Shown one piece after another: positions 1 through 6,633 of a stretch of 6,682 nucleotides of DNA; positions within the stretch are counted from its first letter, which is position 1, and the number at the start of each line of letters is the position of its first letter. The stretch comes from JADHLJ01 sp038118725. GTDB lineage: Bacteria; Pseudomonadota; Alphaproteobacteria; Thalassobaculales; Thalassobaculaceae. Below the pieces are notes generated by a model, which was not told the DNA's origin, made no database searches, and saw only the letters and a list, made by a program, of their open reading frames with translations. The stretch covers positions 1 through 6,682 of the forward strand of contig JAYOIK010000135.1 of assembly GCA_038118725.1 (NCBI GenBank), written 5' to 3'. The position numbers and the translations under genes are program-made.

Positions 1-484
1 TCGCCCGGTCATCGCCCGCGACATGCCGACGGCCCACGCGCTTGATATCAACACGGCCTTTGCCTGTCTCAAGGCCTGTCCGAAACCCATCGGGGTCAGC
101 TTCGATCATCCCGATCATGTGGGTGAGATCATTCGCCTTTTTGAACTAGCGCTCGGAGGCGGGCGAAAGTTTTCGGCATGGCCCTTTTGTTTCGCGGTCA
201 TCGTTCACGCGGTGTCGCCGCTGCGGTTCTCGCCCGAGGGAATGCGCTGTCTGGCCAATGCCATTCAAGGCGGCATGCCGCTTCAGATCTGCACGGCGGG
301 CCAAGCGGGCGCCACTAGTCCGGTGACCTTGTCCGGCGCGCTCGCGCAGGGCCTCGCGGAAGCCTTGGCCGGCCTCGTGATGGTCGATGTCATAAAGCCT
401 GGCTTCCCCTGCATTTTCGCCTTGATGCCGTTCATCAGTGATTTGCGAACCGGCGCGATGTCTGGTGGGGAAGGGGAGGCGGCA

Positions 485-493
485 ATCGCAGTG
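485..493 (+). other. Apparent frameshift site in the mttB-like gene
   Basis: Family-like sequence passes here from the frame of base 2 (residues EAAIA, ending with codon GCA at 488-490) to the frame of base 1 (AAAAQ, starting with GCC at 493). Adding one base around 490-493 gives EAAIA-x-AAAAQ, which as I recall the family matches its usual spacing between the SGG and AAxAQ segments. That makes a single-base loss more likely than a two-base gain. No clear slippery heptamer is present at the junction; the surroundings are GC-rich codon repeats. Confidence 0.7.
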
Positions 494-1026
494 CCGCCGC
501 GGCCCAACTCTTGTTGGGGTTGGGCCTGCCCTCGACCGTCTCGGCCGGAATGACCGATGCCAAGATCGCCGACGCCCAGGCTGGATACGAGAAAGCCTAT
601 ACCGTTGCGCTCGCCGCACAGGCCGGAGCGGACATGATCAATCTTAGTGTCGGCATGCTCGGTTCCATCATGGTGGCTTCGCCGGAGGCGTTACTGATCG
701 ATGACGATATGTGTGGCGCGATATTGCGGTCCGTGCGGGGTGTCGAGATCATGGAGGGCGGCATTGACCTCGAGCGAATGGAGGCCGTGGTAACGGGCGA
801 TGGTCATTACCTGGGTGAGGCGCAAACATCGGCGATGATGAAGACCGAATATGTTTACCCGCGCCTCGGTGACCGGCAAGGCTTATCGGATTGGCGGGAC
901 GCCGGGGCCAAGACCATTTGGGATCGCGCCTGTGACAAGGTGCGTGCTCTTTACGAGGAAAAGCCCGGCCACCTGCCGCTGGAACGTGAGAACGCGATCC
1001 GATCGGCCTTCGAAATCCATCTTCCC

Positions 1027-1033
1027 GAGGGAG
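1027..1033 (+). promoter_or_regulatory. Ribosome binding site for the dehydrogenase gene, inside the end of the mttB-like gene
   Basis: GAGGGAG lies 8 bases before a GTG codon at 1042 and overlaps the last codons of the upstream gene. This supports the GTG start, since no ATG lies between there and the dinucleotide-binding motif. The arrangement suggests translational coupling of the two genes. Confidence 0.6.
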
Positions 1034-1041
1034 TTTAGATC

Positions 1042-3468
1042 GTGGAACAGCATGCGCGTGTCGTTGTGATTGGCGGCGGCGCCGTCGGCGCGTCGATCCT
1101 CTACCATCTCGCGCTGGCGGGGGTGACCGATAGCATTCTGCTGGAGCGAAACGAGGTGACGTCCGGTAGCACGTGGCACGCCGCGGGCAATATTCCGACT
1201 TATGCGACATCCTGGCTCGGCATGCGCGCGAGGAACCATGCCTGGTCGATTTACAAGGACCTGGCGGAGCAGGTCGGCGCGGCCATAACTTACCGACATA
1301 CCGGCGCGTTTTGGCCGGCTCACACGCCGGCCCGGATGGAGTTCTTCGAGCACATTCGCGGAACCGCGCGCAGCGCCGGCTTCGACCTTCGAATGCTCAG
1401 CCCTTCCGAGATGGATGAGATGCATCCATTTTGGCATCTGGATGACACCGTCCTTGGAGGAATTTTTGATCCTTATGAAGGCGATATCGACCCAAGCCAG
1501 CTGACCCAGGCGCTTTTGAAGGGAGCCCGTGACAAAGGCGCGCGGGTGGAGCGTTTCTCGCCGGTCGCGAATATCGAGCGACTTGCCACCGGTGAATGGC
1601 GGATCACCAGCGCCAAACGGGTTGTCGTGGCCGAGACGGTTATCAACGCCGCCGGGTTCCATGGACGCCAGGTCGCCTGGCTCGCCGGCCTTGATGTTCC
1701 CGTGGTTACCCTTGAGCATCAGTATCTGGTGACCGATCCGATCGCCGAGCTACAGGCGCACCAGGAACTGTTTCCCTTGGTTCGCGATCCCGATATCAGA
1801 TTTTACCTACGACGCGAGCGGGATGGGTTTCTCCTGGGCTCCTATGCTCATGAAGGGCGCCCGGCATGGCGTGAAACCGGACCTCCCGAGGACTTTGCCC
1901 ATCAACTTTTTCCAGACAGCCCCGATGACATTCTTGATGTCCTGGAGGCGACGATGGCCCATGTCCCAATATTGGAGAATGTCGGCGCGCGTCGCTTCGT
2001 GAATGGGCCGATCGCCTATGCGCCGGATGCCCTACCGTTGGTCGGGCCGGCGGAAGGAGCGCCTAACTTTTATCACGCGACAGGCGTCCAGATTGGGATC
2101 ACACATTCCGCCGCCATCGGAAAAGCGATGGCCGAGTGGATCACCGAGGGTGAGACCGAGTGGGATCTCTCCGCGTGGGACCCCCGCCGCTTCGGTGACT
2201 GGGCAACCCCGGATTACGCGCATGCGCGAGCCTCTCACCACTATGATCTGCAATACGCCATCTCTTACCCGCATCGCATCATGCAAAGCGGGAGGCCAGT
2301 GAACCGAACCCCGCTTTACGCCCGGCTCAAGGCCAAGGGAGCGGTGATGGGCCAGATTGGCGGTTGGGAGCGCGCGTTCTGGTTTGAAACCGACCTCGCG
2401 CGATACCAAGGCGAGGCGGACCTTTCCTTTCACGAGGAACCGCTGCATATCGCCGCCGCCGCCGAGTGCCGGATGGTCGCCGACGCGCTCGGCGTGATGG
2501 ATCATGGAGGCTTCGCGAAGTTCGAGGTCGCGGGGCCTGGCGCCGAAGCTTATCTGGCGTCCGTGTTCGTGGGGCGCGTGCCGGCGGTGGGACGCGTTCG
2601 TCTTTCCTATCTCCTGACGCCGAAGGGCCGGATCTGGTCGGAGGCGACGATCGCTCGGCTCGCCGACGATCGGTTTCTTCTGTGTGGGCCCACCCTGGCC
2701 GTGGCGCGAGATCATGATTGGCTCAACGACCGGCTTCCAAGCCATGGCGTCTCCCTGAGCCGGGGGAGCGAGCGTGACGGCGCGCTGATGGTCATGGGGC
2801 CGAAATCCCGCGAGGTTCTACAGGCGCTGACGGACGCGGATCTATCACCTCATGCGTCTCCTTGGATGTCCGTCGCGGAAATCACCTTGGCCGGCACTCC
2901 CATGACCGCGATGCGGGTTTCCTATGTCGGGGAACTCGGTTGGGAGTTGCATCTGGCGAGCGCGGATCTCGTCCATGTGTACGACGCCATCATGGACTTG
3001 GCGCGCGAGGTCGGGGGCGGCGACTTCGGCTCGCATGCGTTGAACGCGATGCGGATCGAGAAGGGGTATCATGGCTGGGGGGCGGATATCGGAACGGATT
3101 ACACGCTGTTTGATGCCGGGCTTGAGCGTTTCGCCGACCTCGCCAAGCTCGATTTCGTGGGCCGTGACGCGGTTCTGGCGCATGGCTCGGCGGCGCGGGA
3201 ATGGGAATGGATCGGCCTTGAGGTGACGGAGCCCTCGCCATATCCACTGCCTTCCGATCCAATCACCGTGGATGGAGAATGGATCGGTTATGTCACGTCG
3301 GCCAGTCAGGGCTTCCGAATGGGCAAGCTATTGGCGCTGGGCTATGTGAAACACGGGAGCCTGGGGATGGGAGGGCGTTGCGCGATCAGCGTGCTCGGTC
3401 GCGAGCGTGCCGCGATCAGACACGATCCCGCGCAATATGATCCGGAAAATCGCCGTCTCAAGGCCTAA
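1042..3468 (+). CDS. Dimethylglycine dehydrogenase-like flavoprotein with C-terminal folate (GcvT-like) domain
   Basis: An 808-residue two-module enzyme of the dimethylglycine / sarcosine dehydrogenase family. Known members oxidatively N-demethylate an amine on FAD and capture the C1 unit on tetrahydrofolate. Residues ~6-370 form the D-amino-acid-oxidase-type FAD domain. It shows the Rossmann motif VVVIGGGAVGASILYHL (7-23), SGSTWHAAGN (41-50) whose His46 matches the covalent-FAD histidine of mammalian DMGDH, GDIDPSQL (147-154) and PDALPLVG (328-335). His226 (LEHQYLVT) and Tyr255 (RFYLR) appear to sit where the active-site His and Tyr lie in related oxidases, by remembered alignment. A linker follows (RPVNRTPLYARLKAKGAV, 418-435; GWERAFWF). 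The aminomethyltransferase domain starts at about 480, with FAKFEVAGPGAEAYL, LTPKGRIWSE (525-534; Glu534 as in DMGDH), GELGWELH (630-637) and LNAMRIEKGYHGWG (667-680). The C-terminal barrel ends YDPENRRLKA. The length is normal for the family and no signal peptide is seen. The gene follows the mttB-like gene by 3 bases, so an operon is likely. The exact substrate (dimethylglycine, sarcosine or another N-methyl amine) is inferred only. Confidence 0.9.
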   Translation: MEQHARVVVIGGGAVGASILYHLALAGVTDSILLERNEVTSGSTWHAAGNIPTYATSWLGMRARNHAWSIYKDLAEQVGAAITYRHTGAFWPAHTPARMEFFEHIRGTARSAGFDLRMLSPSEMDEMHPFWHLDDTVLGGIFDPYEGDIDPSQLTQALLKGARDKGARVERFSPVANIERLATGEWRITSAKRVVVAETVINAAGFHGRQVAWLAGLDVPVVTLEHQYLVTDPIAELQAHQELFPLVRDPDIRFYLRRERDGFLLGSYAHEGRPAWRETGPPEDFAHQLFPDSPDDILDVLEATMAHVPILENVGARRFVNGPIAYAPDALPLVGPAEGAPNFYHATGVQIGITHSAAIGKAMAEWITEGETEWDLSAWDPRRFGDWATPDYAHARASHHYDLQYAISYPHRIMQSGRPVNRTPLYARLKAKGAVMGQIGGWERAFWFETDLARYQGEADLSFHEEPLHIAAAAECRMVADALGVMDHGGFAKFEVAGPGAEAYLASVFVGRVPAVGRVRLSYLLTPKGRIWSEATIARLADDRFLLCGPTLAVARDHDWLNDRLPSHGVSLSRGSERDGALMVMGPKSREVLQALTDADLSPHASPWMSVAEITLAGTPMTAMRVSYVGELGWELHLASADLVHVYDAIMDLAREVGGGDFGSHALNAMRIEKGYHGWGADIGTDYTLFDAGLERFADLAKLDFVGRDAVLAHGSAAREWEWIGLEVTEPSPYPLPSDPITVDGEWIGYVTSASQGFRMGKLLALGYVKHGSLGMGGRCAISVLGRERAAIRHDPAQYDPENRRLKA

Positions 3469-3516
3469 ACGCAGCGCCGAATTCGGTAGTGGCGTTTTGG
3501 TGTTCGCTGAAGCGCG

Positions 3517-4989
3517 TTAGTCCTGGCCGGACTTAACGATGAGCTTTTCAAGGTCGCGTAGTCGACCCTTGCGTGCGCTCTCGCTGTCGCAATCAGCCAG
3601 ATAGCTTGTCATGAAACTCGGTTGTTTCATGAGGGCGTGGGCATAGGCGCGGGCGGCCTTGGTCATGGTCCCCCGGGCGAAAGCGTGATCCGCGAGCATC
3701 TCCAGCAAGGTGACCGCGGTCGCGCCCACATTCCCTTTGGCGCGGGCCAATGCATCGAAGAAGTTTGAACTCTTCACCAGTGCCGCTTGCAGTCTTTCGA
3801 ATTGCTGAACAAACCGGTCGGCCGTGCGTTCGGCCATGGTCGAGTTTGCCGCCGCGCGGTTCAAACGACCGAGAGCTTGGACATGAGCTTCCAAATCTCC
3901 GGCGGTTTCGGCGATCTTTTCGCCGACCTGTTCCTCGCGCATCAATGACGCGACATACTCTTCCAGATAGCGTCGGGTTTTCTCGCCGCTGACTTGCTCG
4001 TGAAGCTCGAAGGCGCGCAACAGTTTTCCGGCATGCGAGCCGGCATCCGCCATCAGAAGGTCAATGGTCTGATCGCTGATAAGCTGCAATTCCCGGCGCT
4101 CGATCATCTTGCCGGTGGCGCCTCCGCCGAGAAAGTCGTTTCCGTCGCGCAGCTCCCCGGTGAGTTCGATCAGGAATTCGAGTTCACCGGACGTGGGTTG
4201 GCGGGTCAACGGCGCGTTGGCGCGAAGCGTGTGCAGGGCGTGATCGAGAAACGCGTGCCGGGTTTCCGGCATCGGGTCGCGATTAGCGAGTTCGTATAAG
4301 ATTCGCGCTCGCTCCGGGCTGCTCGGCGCCTGGTCGACGCCGGCGGTTCCCTTGTATAGCGCGAGAAGAGCGGTGATCTTCTCGCCGGCCAGGTCTTGCT
4401 CGCCCAGCATCTCGGTGAACCCTTCCGGCGCGCGGAGCATTTCGCCGATCAGGGCGTCGAAATATTGAAAGGTTTCGAGCCCCGCGATGCCGTCGCAAAG
4501 ATCCAGAAGAACGTCGAATTTCTCGCTCCAGCTGGATTTGCCGTCGAGGGCGAGGGCAATGCCGGTGAGGATGCGGAATGATCGGGCCGCCGGGCGTTCG
4601 CCCTCGACATGGCCTAGAAGTTCGGTGATGGTTTCCCTGGTGACGGCGACGGGCTTGTGCTCGTCATGGTAAATGCGGGTTTTCTCGCGCACTTCGTCGG
4701 CGAGCGCGTAGAGAACGCGCATTCTCTCATTGACGCTGATGCCGGTGCCTCGAACCTGCGCGCCCGCGGCTTTCTGCGCGGCCTGAGCCAGCATCGTCCC
4801 CGCGTCGTTATACGCCAATTGTTGTCGTGGCAGATGCAACAGCTCGATTGGCGTCAGGCGCAACTGGCGTAGATAGACGCCCGCCGCGACACCGATCGCC
4901 TTGCGCCCGCTCGCCCGATAGAGATCGTCTATCGCTTCACAGACGGCGGCCTTGAATATGGGAATTTCAGGATTTTCCTGGTCCGCCAT
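3517..4989 (-). CDS. Uncharacterised helical protein, about 490 residues
   Basis: I do not recognise this family. The chosen start, MADQENPEIPIF, has GGGAG six bases upstream. An in-frame ATG 17 codons earlier (5040) adds MLPRQPSRKGG, which looks like untranslated leader with an inverted repeat. The protein appears soluble, with no signal peptide and no membrane segment. It is rich in Ala, Leu, Glu and Arg and looks almost entirely alpha-helical, with amphipathic runs such as YLEEYVASLMREEQVGEKIA and DRFVQQFERLQAALV. Recurrent GEK-containing stretches (LAGEKITALLALY, SGEKTRRYLEEY, VGEKIAETAG) hint at a helical-repeat or coiled-coil architecture, but I could not prove a repeat period. GGGATGKM (288-295) resembles a P-loop but lacks the Ser/Thr after Lys. 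Coding quality is good throughout and similar to the neighbours. It lies 151 bases downstream of rlmB on the same strand and is convergent with the dehydrogenase gene (48-base gap). Its function is unknown. Confidence 0.85.
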   Translation of the reverse strand: MADQENPEIPIFKAAVCEAIDDLYRASGRKAIGVAAGVYLRQLRLTPIELLHLPRQQLAYNDAGTMLAQAAQKAAGAQVRGTGISVNERMRVLYALADEVREKTRIYHDEHKPVAVTRETITELLGHVEGERPAARSFRILTGIALALDGKSSWSEKFDVLLDLCDGIAGLETFQYFDALIGEMLRAPEGFTEMLGEQDLAGEKITALLALYKGTAGVDQAPSSPERARILYELANRDPMPETRHAFLDHALHTLRANAPLTRQPTSGELEFLIELTGELRDGNDFLGGGATGKMIERRELQLISDQTIDLLMADAGSHAGKLLRAFELHEQVSGEKTRRYLEEYVASLMREEQVGEKIAETAGDLEAHVQALGRLNRAAANSTMAERTADRFVQQFERLQAALVKSSNFFDALARAKGNVGATAVTLLEMLADHAFARGTMTKAARAYAHALMKQPSFMTSYLADCDSESARKGRLRDLEKLIVKSGQD

Positions 4990-4995
4990 TGGGCG

Positions 4996-5000
4996 CTCCC
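4996..5000 (-). promoter_or_regulatory. Ribosome binding site that decides the start of the helical-protein gene
   Basis: On the minus strand GGGAG lies six bases before the ATG whose first base is 4989. The alternative upstream ATG at 5040 has no comparable purine run at proper spacing, so the shorter 490-residue product is preferred. Confidence 0.55.
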
Positions 5001-5024
5001 GCGAGACTCCCCCTTTTCGCGAGG

Positions 5025-5038
5025 GTTGCCGAGGCAAC
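5025..5038. repeat. Perfect 6-2-6 inverted repeat upstream of the helical-protein gene
   Basis: GTTGCC-GA-GGCAAC is a perfect dyad, 36 to 49 bases before the chosen ATG at 4989 on the minus strand. It could be an operator half-site pair. In RNA it could form a short hairpin (five pairs, four-base loop) in the leader. No convincing -10/-35 pair could be placed around it, so a regulatory role is only a possibility. Confidence 0.35.
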
Positions 5039-5140
5039 ATAACACGTCGATAACGCTCGACAGAAGGGGGCTAGCACGTCGAGGAAGCATTCGCGTGCGA
5101 TCCGTCACATCCGGGCCGGGCCGGGTCGAGACGGTTGCCG

Positions 5141-6019
5141 CTATTTTCCCCCGATGGAGCGGCGCGCCTCGTAGAGGGCGATCGCGGCGGCGTTGGATAT
5201 GTTGAGGGTGCCGAAAGCCGGATCGGTGGGTAGGCGGGCGATCAGGTCACAGCGTTCGCGCGGAAGCCGTCGCAGTCCAGGCCCCTCGGCCCCGAGTATC
5301 AGCGCGGTCTTTCCGTCCATGCGCGCCTCGTCGATGCGGGTCTCGCCGTCTCCGCTCAGGCCGACGCACCAAAAGCCGCCTGCCTTCAAGCTGTCGATCG
5401 CCCGCGCCACGTTGGTGACCTCGATCATGGGAACATACTCCAGGGCCCCCGACGCCGCCTTGGCCAGGACGCCGTCGGCGGGTGGGGCATGACGCGATTG
5501 CACAATTAGGCCACCCGCGCCGAAAGCCGCGGCGGATCGCAAAACCGCGCCGACATTGTGAGGGTCGGTCACCTGATCCAAGACCAACACCAAGGCCGCG
5601 GGCGTGGCGTGGAGGTCTTCGAGCAAGGATTCGATCGCCATTCCCGCCAAGGGGCGGGCGATGATTACGAGACCTTGGTGCACCGCGTCGGGAGGAACCA
5701 TTTCGGTTAGGTCCCGTCCGTCCAGCACCTTGGGCATGGGTAGTTTTTCTCGGCGAACGGGTGGGATATCGGCAAGAATCTCCGAAAGCGCCGTCTCGGC
5801 TCGCTCGGACAGGTGGAGCGCGAGAATTTCTCGTCGTGGATTCGCCAATGCCGCGGCGACCGGATGGCGTCCCCATAGGGTGACGGTACCCGGTCGACCG
5901 GGGGCATGAGATCGGGGGCCGGCCTCGGTAGGTTCCGTGCGCGTGGAAGGCGCGGTCGCGCGCCCGCGATCCTTGCTTCTGCTCTTCTCGACGGGATGGG
6001 GGCGGCGACCGCGACGCAT
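5141..6019 (-). CDS. rlmB: 23S rRNA (guanosine-2251-2'-O)-methyltransferase RlmB, SpoU/TrmH family
   Basis: Uses S-adenosylmethionine to 2'-O-methylate the conserved G2251 (E. coli numbering) of the 23S rRNA P-loop in the cytoplasm. Residues 1-45 are a basic, Arg/Pro-rich disordered tail. They make the protein about 45 residues longer than the ~243-residue E. coli enzyme, as in many alphaproteobacterial versions. Residues ~46-125 form the small substrate-binding domain (WGRHPVAAALANP at the start, HQGLVIIARPL at the end). The SPOUT methyltransferase domain follows with its three motifs: LDQVTDPHNVGAVLRSAAAF (147-166, with the key Asn and Arg), LGAEGPGLRRL (242-252) and TLNISNAAAIALYEA (271-285), which makes the knotted cofactor site. 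The start is supported by AAGGA (6027-6031) seven bases before the ATG. It is transcribed away from the tRNA-tuf operon, leaving a shared 239-base divergent region. TrmH/TrmL paralogues are possible, but the RlmB-type N-terminal domain and the tRNA-tuf context favour RlmB. Confidence 0.92.
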   Translation of the reverse strand: MRRGRRPHPVEKSRSKDRGRATAPSTRTEPTEAGPRSHAPGRPGTVTLWGRHPVAAALANPRREILALHLSERAETALSEILADIPPVRREKLPMPKVLDGRDLTEMVPPDAVHQGLVIIARPLAGMAIESLLEDLHATPAALVLVLDQVTDPHNVGAVLRSAAAFGAGGLIVQSRHAPPADGVLAKAASGALEYVPMIEVTNVARAIDSLKAGGFWCVGLSGDGETRIDEARMDGKTALILGAEGPGLRRLPRERCDLIARLPTDPAFGTLNISNAAAIALYEARRSIGGK

Positions 6020-6160
6020 GGCTCGATCCTTGGGATTTCACGTGGGATTTTTTACATCATGCACGTTCGGTAATGAATTGAGCAGCTTGATTTTTGCCAG
6101 GGTGGAACGGGCCGGTTCCGACACGGACTCCCGTCTCGCGCCAAGGGGCTGATTTTGACA

Positions 6161-6188
6161 TTGACAAACGGTTTGGTTTCTCCATATT
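6161..6188 (+). promoter_or_regulatory. Sigma70-type promoter for the tRNA-Tyr / tRNA-Gly / tuf operon
   Basis: A consensus -35 box TTGACA (6161-6166) is followed after 16 bases by CATATT (6183-6188, four of six to TATAAT). Transcription would begin near 6195, about 64 bases before tRNA-Tyr. A second perfect TTGACA sits directly upstream (6155-6160), but its distance to this -10 (22 bases) is too long. The bases just after the -10 are GCGC, a GC-rich discriminator like those of stable-RNA promoters under stringent (ppGpp) control; that regulation is inference. Confidence 0.65.
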
Positions 6189-6258
6189 GCGCTCTCCTTC
6201 GAAAGCCTCCGAGCGTTGTGCCGCCCTTAGCGCGGCGCCGGATGTTGCGAGGGTGAAT

Positions 6259-6343
6259 GGTGGGGTGCCCGAGTGGCTAAAGGGGACGGGCTGTAAACCC
6301 GTTGGCATTGCCTACGTTGGTTCGAATCCAACCCCCACCACCA
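6259..6343 (+). tRNA. tRNA-Tyr (anticodon GTA)
   Basis: A class II tRNA of 85 bases including an encoded CCA (6341-6343). The acceptor stem GGTGGGG (6259-6265) pairs with CCCCACC (6333-6339), with discriminator A6340. The anticodon stem ACGGG/CCCGT (6286-6290, 6298-6302) closes the loop CTGTAAA with anticodon GTA at 6293-6295. The long variable arm follows (from 6303), as expected for bacterial tRNA-Tyr. The T arm GTTGG/CCAAC (6316-6320, 6328-6332) encloses TTCGAAT. It decodes UAC and UAU. It is the first gene of the presumed tRNA-tuf transcript. Confidence 0.97.
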
Positions 6344-6449
6344 CTTCTCTCGCGACGTGGGCGTCATGTCCACGGCGCGAATGATGAAGGTTTGGCCATG
6401 ATCGCGCGTTTCGGCGGGCGGTCAACAAGGCGCGGCGCGAAGTGGCTGG

Positions 6450-6523
6450 GCGGGTGTAGCTCAATGGTAGAGCAGCAGCCTTCCAAGCTGAATACGAGGG
6501 TTCGATTCCCTTCACCCGCTCCA
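6450..6523 (+). tRNA. tRNA-Gly (anticodon TCC)
   Basis: A 74-base class I tRNA including encoded CCA (6521-6523). The acceptor stem GCGGGTG (6450-6456) pairs with CACCCGC (6513-6519), with discriminator T6520. The D stem is GCTC/GAGC (6459-6462, 6470-6473). The anticodon loop CTTCCAA (6480-6486) carries TCC at 6482-6484, reading GGA and GGG. The outermost anticodon-stem pair (6475/6491) is G-A rather than Watson-Crick; the other four pair normally. The T arm GAGGG/CCCTT includes one G-T wobble and encloses TTCGATT. It lies 106 bases after tRNA-Tyr and 110 before tuf, with no second tRNA in either gap. Confidence 0.97.
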
Positions 6524-6568
6524 CCGCGCTCGTCCGCCGGTACGGCCATGGCGGGATGCGCCGCGAGG

Positions 6569-6597
6569 ACGACCCTGGTCACGGGACCCGGGGTCGT
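6569..6597 (+). promoter_or_regulatory. Strong stem-loop between tRNA-Gly and tuf
   Basis: ACGACCC (6569-6575) pairs perfectly with GGGTCGT (6591-6597). Inside it GGTC (6577-6580) pairs with GACC (6585-6588) around an ACGG loop, with a T-G wobble and one bulged C between the two helices. The tail is TTGCGATGTTTTG rather than a clean U run, so this is not a standard intrinsic terminator. It may serve RNase processing between the tRNA and tuf mRNA, or partial attenuation; which one is inference. Confidence 0.5.
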
Positions 6598-6633
6598 TTG
6601 CGATGTTTTGATTTGGCCCGGATGGGAATGACG

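Larger units (their letters stand above)
2..1038 (+). pseudogene. MttB-family (trimethylamine methyltransferase-like) gene, 5'-truncated by the window and frameshifted
   Basis: The C-terminal part of an MttB-superfamily methyltransferase. Members move a methyl group from a quaternary or tertiary amine to a corrinoid protein in the cytoplasm. The frame is open from base 2, so the true start lies left of the window. The first part, read in the frame of base 2, carries the family-like stretches PLRFSPEGMRCL, TAGQAGATSPVTLSGALAQG and SDLRTGAMSGGEGEAAIA. The second part, read in the frame of base 1, continues with AAAAQLLLGLGLPSTVSAGM, DAQAGYEKAY and TEYVYP, and ends FEIHLPEGV. Frame one stops at 551-553, and frame two is closed by a TGA at 439-441, so neither frame alone encodes the family. 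The join falls at about 485-493 and needs loss of one base (or gain of two). There is no internal in-frame TAG, so this is not a pyrrolysine-type MttB; non-pyrrolysine relatives act on glycine betaine, proline betaine or carnitine. The substrate here is unknown. It could be a real pseudogene, a sequencing error or recoding. The family call is firm from residue patterns; no search was run. Confidence 0.85.

Noticed and set aside
2..1038. Pyrrolysine-containing trimethylamine methyltransferase
   Set aside because: The only in-frame TAG in the family reading is the terminal one at 1036-1038. The visible part has sense codons throughout, so it fits non-pyrrolysine members.
883..1719. Long minus-strand open frame of 278 codons opposite the methyltransferase/dehydrogenase junction
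   Set aside because: It is antisense to two clear family matches, has no recognisable motif, and is explained by GC-rich codon bias in the real genes.
3467..3497. Possible bidirectional terminator between the convergent genes (AAACGC ... GCGTTT with CCGAATTCGG in the loop)
   Set aside because: The outer stem has only six pairs with a 19-base loop and no T run on either strand. It is too weak to call as a terminator.
4084..4128. GGGATGK as a possible Walker A nucleotide-binding motif in the helical protein
   Set aside because: The Lys is followed by Met rather than Ser or Thr, no Walker B candidate is evident, and the flanks look helical rather than like a P-loop fold.
5043..5082. Two copies of CACGTCGA in the rlmB / helical-protein gap
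   Set aside because: Eight-base repeats 32 bases apart in GC-rich DNA are expected by chance often enough, and no symmetry or promoter links them.
5108..5126. GGGCCGGG repeats just after the rlmB stop as a terminator
   Set aside because: They are self-complementary and GC-rich but not followed by a T run on the minus strand. They may only slow polymerase, so there is no basis for a terminator call.
6031..6050. Direct repeat TGGGATTT twice, with CACGTG between, upstream of rlmB
   Set aside because: Two short copies 12 bases apart overlap the ribosome binding site region. There is no clear promoter context, so it is not distinguishable from chance.
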